A model generated the notes under the pieces. The model was not told where the DNA came from. It saw only the letters and a program-made list of their open reading frames with translations, and ran no database searches. The translations under genes and the position numbers were made by a program. A stretch of DNA of 46,915 nucleotides. Origin: an uncultured Clostridia bacterium (GTDB taxonomy: Bacteria; Bacillota; Clostridia; Christensenellales; UBA3700). The DNA lies in NCBI GenBank assembly GCA_947176265.1, contig CAMWQA010000004.1, positions 1-46,915 on the forward strand, given 5' to 3'. Shown in pieces: positions 29,299-38,319 of the stretch. Position 1 is the first letter of the stretch. Every line of letters starts with the position of its first letter.

Positions 29299-32200
29299 TT
29301 AAGCCGCGTATTTTGTGTCGATACCGGAAGTAAATCCGTACTTGTTGAGGCTAGTTCCGCTATTTACGTATTCTGACGGAGTTTGAGGCAAAGTTGCTAC
29401 GCACTCTTGGGCGTCGGAATCTGTGTAGTATCCGTGTCCTATCGCGGTAATTACAACCACGTAACCGTTGCTTGCCGCAACGTCGCTGTCGTATTCGACG
29501 ATGCCTGTCAAATCTGCAAAGTTGATGCTGTATCCGATTCTTCCGTCCTTGAGGATAGAAGTTCTGCCGATTTCAATCTTCTCGCCGCCGTTGATTTGAA
29601 GCTCGACGAGATACTCGTATCCGTTCTGCACGCCTTGCCAGCTTGCGTGGATGACCGCATTGTCGTCTTCGTTGATGGTTGCGGTAATAGTAGTCTCGTC
29701 TACTGCGTTGAGTTTCTCCGTAGTGGAATGCGCGATCATGGAGTCAGGCGAGTCTTTGATATTAGGATTGTTAGTGTTGACAGCCTTTACTCTTATAGAG
29801 TGGTCGCCGACTTTGTTGACGTATTGCGTAATATCAACGCTGAGGTTGGTGCCGTTTTCAGAGAAAGCGGGGTTCTTGATCTCTTTGCCGTCAACGTAGA
29901 TTTTGTAGTTCGTTGCGTCCGGCACTTTGTCAAACTCAAAGGAAGCCTTGGTTGTTTCGTCTTCAGTAATCGTGTTTACCTTTAATCCCGTAGGCATATT
30001 CAACGTAATGATATAGTTGTAATTTACGGATACCGAAGCGCCGTCAACGTACAACGTTGAAGAACCTATTTTCTCAAAATCGAGAGTATCGTCGTAGTTG
30101 CCTTGCGGAGTAACGGTTATCGTATAGCTTCTGCCCGGGGTAGATACGTATTGCGTAATATCAAATTCGGGATCGTCAGTGCTGTTCTTTTCCCAAATTA
30201 ATGGCTCTTCAACTCCGCTTATATCAAACTTATAAGATTTTGCGTATTTGACTTTTGCCACTTTGCAATATATTCTGTTTGATCTCTCTTCAATAATGAT
30301 GTCAATAGGCTTAGCCAACTCTTCAACGTAGATGACGTTGTCGCAACCCGACATATTATGTGTTGAGTTAAGGTCTCTGAATATAATCAAATTCTTGACG
30401 TCTTGATAAGTGGGGCAGGAGTGTCCGGCTTTCATTATGACTTGCTTACCGCCGTTGATCGTGTTGGAAATGTTACCTTCAACGATAGCGGTCGAGTTGG
30501 AGTCGAGGTTCAAAGTCGCAACCGTGCTTTTGCTCTTAACCGTCGCATCGCTGCTCAACAATTCAAGAGTATTTGCAATCTTAACGCCGCTTTGAACTAC
30601 TACTTGAGGACAATTAACTATACTTATTTTGCTCGTAGACTTTGCGTTGACGATATTGCCGGCAAAGGTTACTTTTTCAGCCGTTATTTCAGCGTTGACC
30701 TCGTTGGTGTTTCCGCCTCCGTAGTTATACAGTGTCAACGTTTTTGCCGTTGCCGTCAAGTTTTCGCAAGATACGTTTGCCATAAGCACGACGTTCATAT
30801 TAGGAGCGTTTATTTCAAGAGTTCCTGCCTTGAGGTTGGATTTTTTGTTGGTAACGTAGCTCTTGCCCTTTCTCGTACCGATATACAAAGTACCTGATTT
30901 GTCGGTAGTGATCTCAAGTTTGTCAGACACGCTCAAAGTATGCTTATTGAGGTCAATGCTGTGCAAGTTGCTATCGTTGAAAGTCAAGGTGTTGCAAGAT
31001 ATGTTCTTGTCAAGCACGAAGAAGTACTTTCCAAAATCATTTTTCTTCAAATTTGCCGCATTAAATCCGTCTGCGTTCTTGACGAAAATTCTTGGAGCGT
31101 GGAAGAATACTACCGGCAATATTATCGAAAGAAGTATTGCCACGACGGCTACGCTTGCGACAATTGCTATGATGCCTTTTTTGCCGAGTTTCTTCTTTGG
31201 AGAGGTAGGTTTGTCTTGCTTATCCTTGTCTTTTTTCTTATCGTCTTGGGTCTTATCTTCAACCTTGTCGTCAGAAGTTTTATCGTCTTCGCTCTTTTTG
31301 TCTTCTTGGGTATCTTGTTGAGGATTAGCGGCAGTAGCCATATCTCCGTGCAAGAATTCATCCATAAGGTCTTCGCCGGTGGAGAAGACGAGTCCGCTTG
31401 CCTGACCGTTCTCTTCGCTATACGGCTTTCCGTCAGCAGGTTCATCTTTTACGCCCGCTTTGTGCGAATAGATTATAAACGGCACAGGATCGCTCGTGTG
31501 AGTTTTAAGCGAAAGCGGAGTGGGGTGGTCGGGAGCAATGAGAATCTTATAGTCATCGTTCATTTTGTCAAGTTGCTCTTTGACGTACTTGACTACGATA
31601 GAGTCGATGAGTTCGATCGACTTGATTTTGTTGTCGGCGTCGCCTTGGTGTCCGCATTCGTCGGGAGCTTCCATGTGAATATATACGTAATCGTATCCTT
31701 CTTTCAAAGCGTCGATACAAGCTTTTGCTTTGCCTTGGAAGTTGGTCTTATAAGTACCCGTTGCGCCTTCTACGTTGATGACTTTCATCTTTGCGCCCGT
31801 GCCGATACCTTTTATCAAATCGACTGCAGAGATAACTGCGCCTTTTATGCCGTATTTTTCCTCAAACGGCGTAAGTTCGGGACGTGTGCCTTCTCCCCAA
31901 AGCCAAATGCTGTTGGCGGGTTTGAGTCCGTTTTCGATACGCTTTTTATTGACGGGGTGGTCTTTAAGCAATTTGTAAGAATCAATCATGATATCCAAGA
32001 AAATATCTCCGTATTCTCCCTTGGGAAGATATTCGGTAATTTTCTTATCGGAAATATCATGCGGAGGAGTAAAGTCAGTGCCTTTCTCTGCGTTGTGCGC
32101 AACAAGACAATGACGGTAACTTACGCCTGCGTGAAAATCAATGTATTCGTCTCCGAGATTTTGTTGGAGATACTCGATAAGCTCTTTTGCCTCTTCGGTA

Positions 32201-32571
32201 GAAATTTCGCCAGCAGAGTAGTCAAGCATAGTTTTGTCAGCATAATTCTCTTCGTCTGACAGCGTAACGAGATTGCATCTGATAGCTAAGTCAGTGTCCT
32301 TGAGGTCAATGCCGATAGAAAGAGCCTCGAGAGGAGAACGTCCCGTATAATACTTGTCGGGAGCGTAACCCATCATAGAGAGATTTGCCACGTCGCTACC
32401 GGGTTTCATACCGTCGGGAACAGTCTTGACAAGTCCCAATTTACCTTTCTTGCACAAGTCGTCTATATTAGGCTTGTTTGCTACTTCAAGAGGAGTGCGT
32501 CCCCCTAAAGCCTTTGATGGGTAATCGGCCATGCCGTCGCCCAAAATCACCACATACTTCATATATTTCAC
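29299..32571 (-). CDS. fusion protein: cofactor-independent phosphoglycerate mutase (ApgM-type) + acidic/Lys linker + TM + Fn3-like extracellular region
   Basis: N-terminus MKYVVILGDGMADYPSKALGGRTPLEVANKPNID...HMEAPDECGHQGD...LIAPDHPTP; TM GIIAIVASVAVVAILLSIILPVVFF; C-terminal beta-rich repeats. Confidence 0.88.
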   Translation of the reverse strand: MKYMKYVVILGDGMADYPSKALGGRTPLEVANKPNIDDLCKKGKLGLVKTVPDGMKPGSDVANLSMMGYAPDKYYTGRSPLEALSIGIDLKDTDLAIRCNLVTLSDEENYADKTMLDYSAGEISTEEAKELIEYLQQNLGDEYIDFHAGVSYRHCLVAHNAEKGTDFTPPHDISDKKITEYLPKGEYGDIFLDIMIDSYKLLKDHPVNKKRIENGLKPANSIWLWGEGTRPELTPFEEKYGIKGAVISAVDLIKGIGTGAKMKVINVEGATGTYKTNFQGKAKACIDALKEGYDYVYIHMEAPDECGHQGDADNKIKSIELIDSIVVKYVKEQLDKMNDDYKILIAPDHPTPLSLKTHTSDPVPFIIYSHKAGVKDEPADGKPYSEENGQASGLVFSTGEDLMDEFLHGDMATAANPQQDTQEDKKSEDDKTSDDKVEDKTQDDKKKDKDKQDKPTSPKKKLGKKGIIAIVASVAVVAILLSIILPVVFFHAPRIFVKNADGFNAANLKKNDFGKYFFVLDKNISCNTLTFNDSNLHSIDLNKHTLSVSDKLEITTDKSGTLYIGTRKGKSYVTNKKSNLKAGTLEINAPNMNVVLMANVSCENLTATAKTLTLYNYGGGNTNEVNAEITAEKVTFAGNIVNAKSTSKISIVNCPQVVVQSGVKIANTLELLSSDATVKSKSTVATLNLDSNSTAIVEGNISNTINGGKQVIMKAGHSCPTYQDVKNLIIFRDLNSTHNMSGCDNVIYVEELAKPIDIIIEERSNRIYCKVAKVKYAKSYKFDISGVEEPLIWEKNSTDDPEFDITQYVSTPGRSYTITVTPQGNYDDTLDFEKIGSSTLYVDGASVSVNYNYIITLNMPTGLKVNTITEDETTKASFEFDKVPDATNYKIYVDGKEIKNPAFSENGTNLSVDITQYVNKVGDHSIRVKAVNTNNPNIKDSPDSMIAHSTTEKLNAVDETTITATINEDDNAVIHASWQGVQNGYEYLVELQINGGEKIEIGRTSILKDGRIGYSINFADLTGIVEYDSDVAASNGYVVVITAIGHGYYTDSDAQECVATLPQTPSEYVNSGTSLNKYGFTSGIDTKYAA

Positions 32572-32712
32572 CTACAAAATAAGAATATTCTTATACATAG
32601 TTTATTATATATTATATGTTGGACAAATGTCAAATGTTTTATGACTATGTTTAAGACAACTAACGAGTGCGTATGTTAGCCGTCTTTTTGCTCAATTGAC
32701 GCAAGATTTAAT

Positions 32713-32853
32713 TGGAGTAGCGCGGCTCAAGTAGTATTTGCATTAGTACTAACATATTTTTTAGCGATTGTATTCTAAAATTCGCAAGTAACTAAACCAA
32801 AAACTATGAATGTACTTAATCGCAAACACTACTTTTCGCCATTATCCAACTTG
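32713..32853. repeat. diverged intergenic repeat, copy 1
   Basis: shares GGAGTA, ATTTGCA, ATTTTTTA, AAGTArCTAAACC, TTAA..GCAAACA and CGCCAT blocks in order with 41706-41847. Confidence 0.5.
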
Positions 32854-32911
32854 ACTTCATTTTTGATCGCACGAAGTGGAGTGGAGAAATTTTCATTTGT
32901 ATATCTAAATA

Positions 32912-33118
32912 TCAAACCGCTGTTAGTTTCAGTATGAATTTTTGTCCGTTGTTAAATGTGATTTTGATAGAATTGCCATCGTCTGTAAAAGTACCGCAGT
33001 AGTATTCTTTTAACAATACTTTTAAATCAAGTAACATATCGTCAACGCCCACTTTGTAATCAAGGTTATTTAATTGCATATTAAAAATATGTTCTGCAAT
33101 TTCTTTACTCTCTTTCAT
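32912..33118 (-). CDS. small hypothetical protein (68 aa), divergent from an XRE gene
   Basis: GGAGG RBS; promoter TTGATA-17-TATAAT on the minus strand. Confidence 0.65.
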   Translation of the reverse strand: MKESKEIAEHIFNMQLNNLDYKVGVDDMLLDLKVLLKEYYCGTFTDDGNSIKITFNNGQKFILKLTAV

Positions 33119-33171
33119 TTGTGCACCTCCTTATATTTTTTTTACATAGTTGTCGAAGCTTATGTAAATAT

Positions 33172-33217
33172 ATTATATCCAGTATTTTGTCCCATATCAA
33201 GCATTTTGGGGACAAAA
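33172..33217. promoter_or_regulatory. divergent promoter/operator: TTGATA-17-TATAAT (minus) with inverted repeat TTTTGTCCC/GGGACAAAA
   Basis: half-site 33185-33193 lies in the -35/-10 spacer; partner at 33209-33217. Confidence 0.75.
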
Positions 33218-33250
33218 CAAGCCATAATTTATATAAGGAGTTGCGAATAA

Positions 33251-33697
33251 ATGGATATTTTGTCGAATTTTAGCGAAACGCTGTCAGAACTAATTGCAAT
33301 GCATAATTTGAACGCTTCTATACTTGGAAAGCAACTTAAAATTGATAGGTCTACGATTACGAAGTATTTAGCAAAAAGGTCTTTGCCAAAATTGCAATTT
33401 GCAATAAAAATAGTTGATTATTTTGGATGTTCGTTGGACTATCTTTTTGGATTGACAAACGATTATCAAAAGAAAAGTTATTTGCAGTGTCCACCTTTCT
33501 TTCAAGTATTTCAACAATTATTAGCGTCACGCAACTGCTCAAGATACAGACTCTTTACAGACCTCGATATACACGATCAAATTGTAGATGATTGGTACTA
33601 CGGCAGGAGTATTCCATCAATGTATAATATTATTCGTCTTGCAAACTATTTCAATTGCACACTTGACGAACTGGTTGGAAGGAAAGCGGTGGAGTAG
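33251..33697 (+). CDS. regulator with two tandem XRE-like HTH domains
   Basis: IDRSTITKYLAKRSLPKLQFAIKIVDYFGCSLDYLFGL and HDQIVDDWYYGRSIPSMYNIIRLANYFNCTLDELVG. Confidence 0.85.
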   Translation: MDILSNFSETLSELIAMHNLNASILGKQLKIDRSTITKYLAKRSLPKLQFAIKIVDYFGCSLDYLFGLTNDYQKKSYLQCPPFFQVFQQLLASRNCSRYRLFTDLDIHDQIVDDWYYGRSIPSMYNIIRLANYFNCTLDELVGRKAVE

Positions 33698-33701
33698 AAG
33701 A

Positions 33702-33743
33702 TTTTAATCGGTAGAGATTTCTCGACTTCGCTCGAAATGACAT
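33702..33743. repeat. dispersed REP-like palindromic sequence (GAGATTTCTCGACTTCGCTCGAAATGACA)
   Basis: palindromic TCGAcTTCGcTCGA core; resembles intergenic repeats seen in many bacterial genomes. Confidence 0.45.
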
Positions 33744-33765
33744 TTTGTTTTATCTATAACTTAAA

Positions 33766-33793
33766 AACGACTCTCTTACGAGAGCCGTTTTAT
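33766..33793. terminator. convergent terminator AACGACTCTCttacGAGAGcCGTTTT
   Basis: inverted repeat with A/T runs. Confidence 0.8.
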
Positions 33794-33795
33794 CA

Positions 33796-35202
33796 TTATC
33801 CCAAAATATTTTTATCTTCTTTTTCGCAAGGCACTTTGCAAGGATACTTGCCTGTAAAGCAACCTTTACAGAACGTTACCTTGGAATCGGGAGCAATTTT
33901 GTCAACAGTCTTTACGTCGAGGAAGGCAAGGGAATCCGCGCCTATCTTTTGTCTCAATTCGTCGATGGTGTAGTTGTTGCACGCAAGGTCTTTTCTTGAC
34001 GGTATATCCGTACCAAAGAAGCAAGGATAGATAAACGGTGGAGAAGATATTCTTACGTGTACTTCTTTTGCGCCTGCCTTCTTGAGAAGTTTGATAATAT
34101 TTGCAAGGGTAGTACCTCTGACTATAGAGTCGTCGACCATGACGAGTCTTTTGCCTTCGACGTTGCTCTTGAGCGTGTTGAGCTTGAGCGCAACGCTACG
34201 TTCTCTCATTGCTTGCGTAGGTTGAATAAAGGTTCTGCCTATGTATCTGTTTTTGATAAGACCCACGCCGTACGGAATACCGCTGCCGTGCGAATATCCT
34301 ATTGCTGCGGGAAGACCGCTGTCGGGTACGCCAATTACGAGGTCCGCCTCTGCCGGAGCAATCTTGGCAAGCATTTTGCCTGCGTTCATTCTGGCTTCGT
34401 TTACGCTTTGACCGTCGATTACGCTGTCGGGACGGGCAGTGTAGATATGCTCGAATATACAAAGACCGCCGCTGTGTCCGCAATACTTTGTGTTGGATTC
34501 CATACCGTCTTCGGTAACGATTACTATCTCGCCAGGGCGAACGTCTCTTTCAAAGGTCGCGCCAACGCTTTCAAACGCGCAGCTTTCGCTTGCGAATACC
34601 ACGTTGTTCTCAATTTTGCCAATACAAAGCGGACGAATGCCGTATCTGTCTCTTACGGCAATAAGCTTTTTAGGACTCATTATAAGCAGCGAGAAAGCGC
34701 CTTGGAGCATAGGGAAGACCTTTTCGACGGCTTCTTCAACGCTCTTTGATTTAAGTCTTTGAATTGCAATCAAGTACGATACGACTTCGCTGTCGCTCGT
34801 GGTGTGGAAGATCGCGCCCTTTGCCTCAAGCTTGTCCCTCAATTCTTTAGCGTTGGTAATATTACCGTTGTGAGATACAGTGAGATTGCCTTTTGCGTAC
34901 TTTACGCTTATAGGTTGAGCGTTTTCGGGAGTATTGTTGCCCGTAGTGGAATAGCGGACGTGTCCGATTGCTATTTCGCCTTGCAATTTGGCAAGAGTAG
35001 CGTCGTTGAAGACTTCGCTTACAAGTCCCATGTTTTTGACAAGAGTAATTTCTCTGTCGTTATTTACGGCGATACCTGCAGCCTCTTGTCCTCTGTGCTG
35101 AAGAGCAAAGAGTCCGACGTAGACTTGCCCGGCAATGTTGCCAAGGCGGGATTTGTCGTATATACCGAATATTCCGCACTCATCCTTGATATTTTCTGAC
35201 AT
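33796..35202 (-). CDS. purF: amidophosphoribosyltransferase
   Basis: ECGIFGIYDKS, GLFALQHRGQEAAGIAV, LVMVDDSIVRGTTLANIIKLL. Confidence 0.97.
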   Translation of the reverse strand: MSENIKDECGIFGIYDKSRLGNIAGQVYVGLFALQHRGQEAAGIAVNNDREITLVKNMGLVSEVFNDATLAKLQGEIAIGHVRYSTTGNNTPENAQPISVKYAKGNLTVSHNGNITNAKELRDKLEAKGAIFHTTSDSEVVSYLIAIQRLKSKSVEEAVEKVFPMLQGAFSLLIMSPKKLIAVRDRYGIRPLCIGKIENNVVFASESCAFESVGATFERDVRPGEIVIVTEDGMESNTKYCGHSGGLCIFEHIYTARPDSVIDGQSVNEARMNAGKMLAKIAPAEADLVIGVPDSGLPAAIGYSHGSGIPYGVGLIKNRYIGRTFIQPTQAMRERSVALKLNTLKSNVEGKRLVMVDDSIVRGTTLANIIKLLKKAGAKEVHVRISSPPFIYPCFFGTDIPSRKDLACNNYTIDELRQKIGADSLAFLDVKTVDKIAPDSKVTFCKGCFTGKYPCKVPCEKEDKNILG

Positions 35203-35385
35203 ATTGTACCTACCTTTTGTGATTTAATTTCAAAATCAACTTTATTATAGCAAATATCGACTGTATAATCAAATACTTGATATAAAAAAATCTTGATTTT
35301 TTCTACAAATTTTGGAAATTCTCTCGCGCACGCACGTAATAGTTTAAATATATTATCAATATTAAATATATCCATAACGTCAAGA

Positions 35386-35409
35386 ACGCGCAACCTTGCG
35401 ATTGCGCGT
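35386..35409. terminator. hairpin ACGCGCAA/TTGCGCGT between purF and the type III glutamine synthetase
   Basis: perfect inverted repeat, no clear T-run. Confidence 0.45.
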
Positions 35410-35445
35410 CCCTGCATACTAACGTACGACCTTTTAATATTACTG

Positions 35446-37530
35446 TCAATCTTTGACGGAGAAGAGTATTGCTCCGTAAGTTGGGAATGGCCAATACTTG
35501 TCGGCAGTGTTGACTTCCATCTCGTCTGCCGCCGCGCGCAGTTTGTCCATAGCGGGGATTACGTCGGTGCGGTAGAACATTGCCTTTTTCTCTATATCGG
35601 CGATTGCCTCTGCCTTGTGGACTTTTGTCGTAAGCTCGTCGAGATACTTGTACGCGTCTGCGGAAAGTTTGGTCAACTTCTTAGCGGTTGCCGTCTGCGC
35701 AGTAGCTTCAAATCCCAATTCCTTTGTCGCGAGAGCCGTCTTTGCAAGCTCTTTAATATAGGTGGTTACGGCAGGAAGTATCTGTTTGTTTGCCATATCA
35801 ATCATCGTCAACGCTTCGATATTGACGACCTTTGCGTAATTCTCAAGCAATATGTCGGTTCTCGACTCTACTTCCAATGCTGAGAATATACCGTGTTTTT
35901 CAAAGAGCGCGATATTCTTTGCGTTCTTGAAGTATGGGATAGCTTCGGGAGTGGATTGCAAGTTGAGCAAGCCGCGCTTTTTGGCTTCCTTTACCCATTC
36001 GTCGGAGTAGCCGTTGCCGTTGAAGATGATCTTCTTGTGGGCAATGAAAGTCTTTTTGACGAGTTCTTTTACCGCGCCCATAAAATCTTCTGCGCCCTCA
36101 AGTTCGTCGGCAAATTGGTCGAGAGACTCGGCTACTATCGTGTTGAGTATGATATTCGGTCCTGCTATAGAGAAGGTCGAACCCAACATTCTGAATTCAA
36201 ATTTATTTCCTGTGAATGCAAACGGGGAAGTGCGGTTGCGGTCGGTGGTGTCCTTGGTAAACTTGGGCAGCGAGCTTACGCCGATTTCGTATTCGCATCT
36301 TGCTCTCTTGCTATACGTTCTGTCTTCTGCGATTGCGGTAAGTATACCGTCAAGCTCTTCGCCGAGGAACATAGATACGATTGCCGGAGGAGCTTCGTTT
36401 GCTCCAAGTCTGTGATCGTTGCCCGCGCTTGCTACGCTGACTCTCAATAGATCTTGATAATCATCGACCGCTTTGATTACTGCGGCGAGGAAGAGCAAGA
36501 ATTGAGCGTTGTCTTCGGGAGTGTCGCCAGGTTCGAGCAAGTTTTCGCCCTTGTCGGTGGACATTGACCAGTTGTTGTGTTTACCGCTTCCGTTGACGCC
36601 CTCAAACGGTTTTTCGTGGAGAAGACATACCATGCCGTGACGGCTTGCAATCTTTTTCATCATCTCCATAGTCAATTGGTTTGCGTCGGACGCTACGTTG
36701 GATTGCGAGAAGATAGGAGCAAGTTCGTGCTGAGCGGGAGCAACTTCGTTATGCTTGGTTTTTGCGAGTACGCCGAGTTTCCAAAGTTCCGTATCGAGGT
36801 CTGCCATATACTTAACGACTCTTTGTTTGATAGAGCCGAAGTAGTGGTCTTCAAGTTCCTGTCCTTTGGGAGCCGGCGCGCCGAAAAGCGTACGGCCTGT
36901 GTATATCAAATCCTTTCTCTTTTCGTATACGCTCTTGTCAATGAGGAAGTATTCCTGCTCGGGACCTACCGTCGTGGTAACGCTGCTGACGTCCTTGCCA
37001 AAGAGTTTTAAAATTCTGCAAGCAGTCTTGCTGAGCGCTTTCATTGACTTGAGAAGAGGAGTCTTTTTGTCGAGAACTTCGCCGGTGTACGACACGAACG
37101 CCGTAGGTATGCAAAGCGTGCCGTCTTTGATGAATGCGTAAGAAGTCGGGTCCCAAGCCGTATAGCCTCTTGCTTCAAAGGTTGCTCTGATACCGCCGTT
37201 GGGGAAAGAAGACGCGTCGGGTTCGCCCTTAATGAGCTCTTTTCCGCTGAACTCCATTATTACCTTGCCGTCGGCAGTGGGTTGGATAAAAGCGTCGTGC
37301 TTTTCTGCCGTAATACCAGTCATAGGTTGAAACCAGTGAGTATAGTGCGTACAGCCTTTTTCGATTGCCCAATCTTTCATTGCATTGGCGATAACCGTTG
37401 CGCAGCTCAAAGAAATGGGGGTATCGTGAGCGATACACGATTTGAGTTCCTTGTAGGTGTACTTTGGAAGTCTTTCCTGCATTACAGTGTCGTTGAATAC
37501 GAGGCTGCCGAAGAGTTCTGACATTACCAT
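35446..37530 (-). CDS. glnN: type III glutamine synthetase
   Basis: [71 protein letters not shown]. Confidence 0.96.
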   Translation of the reverse strand: MVMSELFGSLVFNDTVMQERLPKYTYKELKSCIAHDTPISLSCATVIANAMKDWAIEKGCTHYTHWFQPMTGITAEKHDAFIQPTADGKVIMEFSGKELIKGEPDASSFPNGGIRATFEARGYTAWDPTSYAFIKDGTLCIPTAFVSYTGEVLDKKTPLLKSMKALSKTACRILKLFGKDVSSVTTTVGPEQEYFLIDKSVYEKRKDLIYTGRTLFGAPAPKGQELEDHYFGSIKQRVVKYMADLDTELWKLGVLAKTKHNEVAPAQHELAPIFSQSNVASDANQLTMEMMKKIASRHGMVCLLHEKPFEGVNGSGKHNNWSMSTDKGENLLEPGDTPEDNAQFLLFLAAVIKAVDDYQDLLRVSVASAGNDHRLGANEAPPAIVSMFLGEELDGILTAIAEDRTYSKRARCEYEIGVSSLPKFTKDTTDRNRTSPFAFTGNKFEFRMLGSTFSIAGPNIILNTIVAESLDQFADELEGAEDFMGAVKELVKKTFIAHKKIIFNGNGYSDEWVKEAKKRGLLNLQSTPEAIPYFKNAKNIALFEKHGIFSALEVESRTDILLENYAKVVNIEALTMIDMANKQILPAVTTYIKELAKTALATKELGFEATAQTATAKKLTKLSADAYKYLDELTTKVHKAEAIADIEKKAMFYRTDVIPAMDKLRAAADEMEVNTADKYWPFPTYGAILFSVKD

Positions 37531-37585
37531 ATTTGTATATCTCCTTTTGTAAAAAGTTTATTTACTTAAGATTTTAAGAGGATTT

Positions 37586-37738
37586 GATTAAGCGATGCGA
37601 GCAGGATTGTGTAAGCGATTTTTGTGATAAGAAGGATACGCGTTGCGGTCGTAGCAGAGTTACGAGCGCGTTGCGTAGACGCACTTAACGCGAAAATCGG
37701 TAGCAAGGCTGTCGCAAGAACTTCATCAAAGACTCTTG
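37586..37738. repeat. long imperfect palindrome in the glnN leader
   Basis: left arm GATtAAG..CGA..CAG..TTG..CGATTTT..AAG..ACGC mirrors the reverse complement of the right arm. Confidence 0.5.
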
Positions 37739-37745
37739 ATAGAAA

Positions 37746-37783
37746 AAAGGCGCTAATTAGGGAAGTCCTAGTTAGCGCCTTTG
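37746..37783 (-). terminator. promoter-proximal terminator hairpin AAAGGCGCTAAcTAGGacttcCCTAaTTAGCGCCTTTTTT
   Basis: begins a few nt after the predicted glnN TSS; T-run on the minus strand. Confidence 0.7.
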
Positions 37784-37793
37784 CTACAATGAC

Positions 37794-37822
37794 AGTATAA
37801 CTTTTTACAAATTGCTTGTCAA
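37794..37822 (-). promoter_or_regulatory. promoter TTGACA-17-TATACT upstream of glnN
   Basis: hexamers on the minus strand with 17-bp spacer. Confidence 0.75.
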
Positions 37823-37918
37823 ACGTTTTGAAATAAAAAATTGCGAATTTTGTCAAAATTTTTTGACGTCATTTTGACGTAGTCGGAGAATCTAAATATA
37901 ATAAATTAACCTTAACTG

Positions 37919-37998
37919 TTCGCAAGGCGAACAATCTCACTCGCTATAGGCGAATATAACTGCCTCATAGCGGCAAAATAACTTCGACGCAGTCGAAA
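37919..37998. repeat. array of short hairpins separated by AATATAACT-like linkers
   Basis: TTCGC-aag-GCGAA, TCGC-n6-GCGA, TGCC-n7-GGCA, TTCGAC-gca-GTCGAA. Confidence 0.6.
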
Positions 37999-38319
37999 TA
38001 TAACTTATATATAATATTTGCACGCGTAATTTTATAAATATTAATATGGACAATATGGGGAAATATATTATGCAGAGATAATTTTTTGTATTTGATGACA
38101 ATGCTGTAAAAATATTGATATAATTGTCATTTAATGGATATTTGTCGATTATTTACGCCATTTTAAGTACTATTTGTTCTTAAATTTATGTAAAATTAAA
38201 AAAATATCATTGATATAAAAAATATTTTTTCATTTTATTGACAAGGATAAATTGGGAGTATTATAATTGCGATAAAAGGAAAGGGCGGGGAGGCTTTTCC
38301 GTCCTTTAGAGGTACTGCT

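Noticed and set aside
30940-32259. 439-aa plus-strand ORF
   Set aside because: Antisense to the PGM domain of the 29299-32571 gene; composition is Val/Phe/Arg/Cys-rich shadow coding with no recognisable domain.
34057-34749. 230-aa plus-strand ORF
   Set aside because: Antisense shadow of purF.
35893-36450. plus-strand ORFs over glnN
   Set aside because: Antisense shadows of a confidently identified gene.
37566-37856. 96-aa minus ORF
   Set aside because: Spans the glnN promoter, terminator and long palindrome; open frame probably fortuitous.
38275-38315. Glutamate synthase leader hairpin as an ANTAR target
   Set aside because: Single hairpin; loop AGGCTT lacks the expected G at position 4, and no paired second hairpin.
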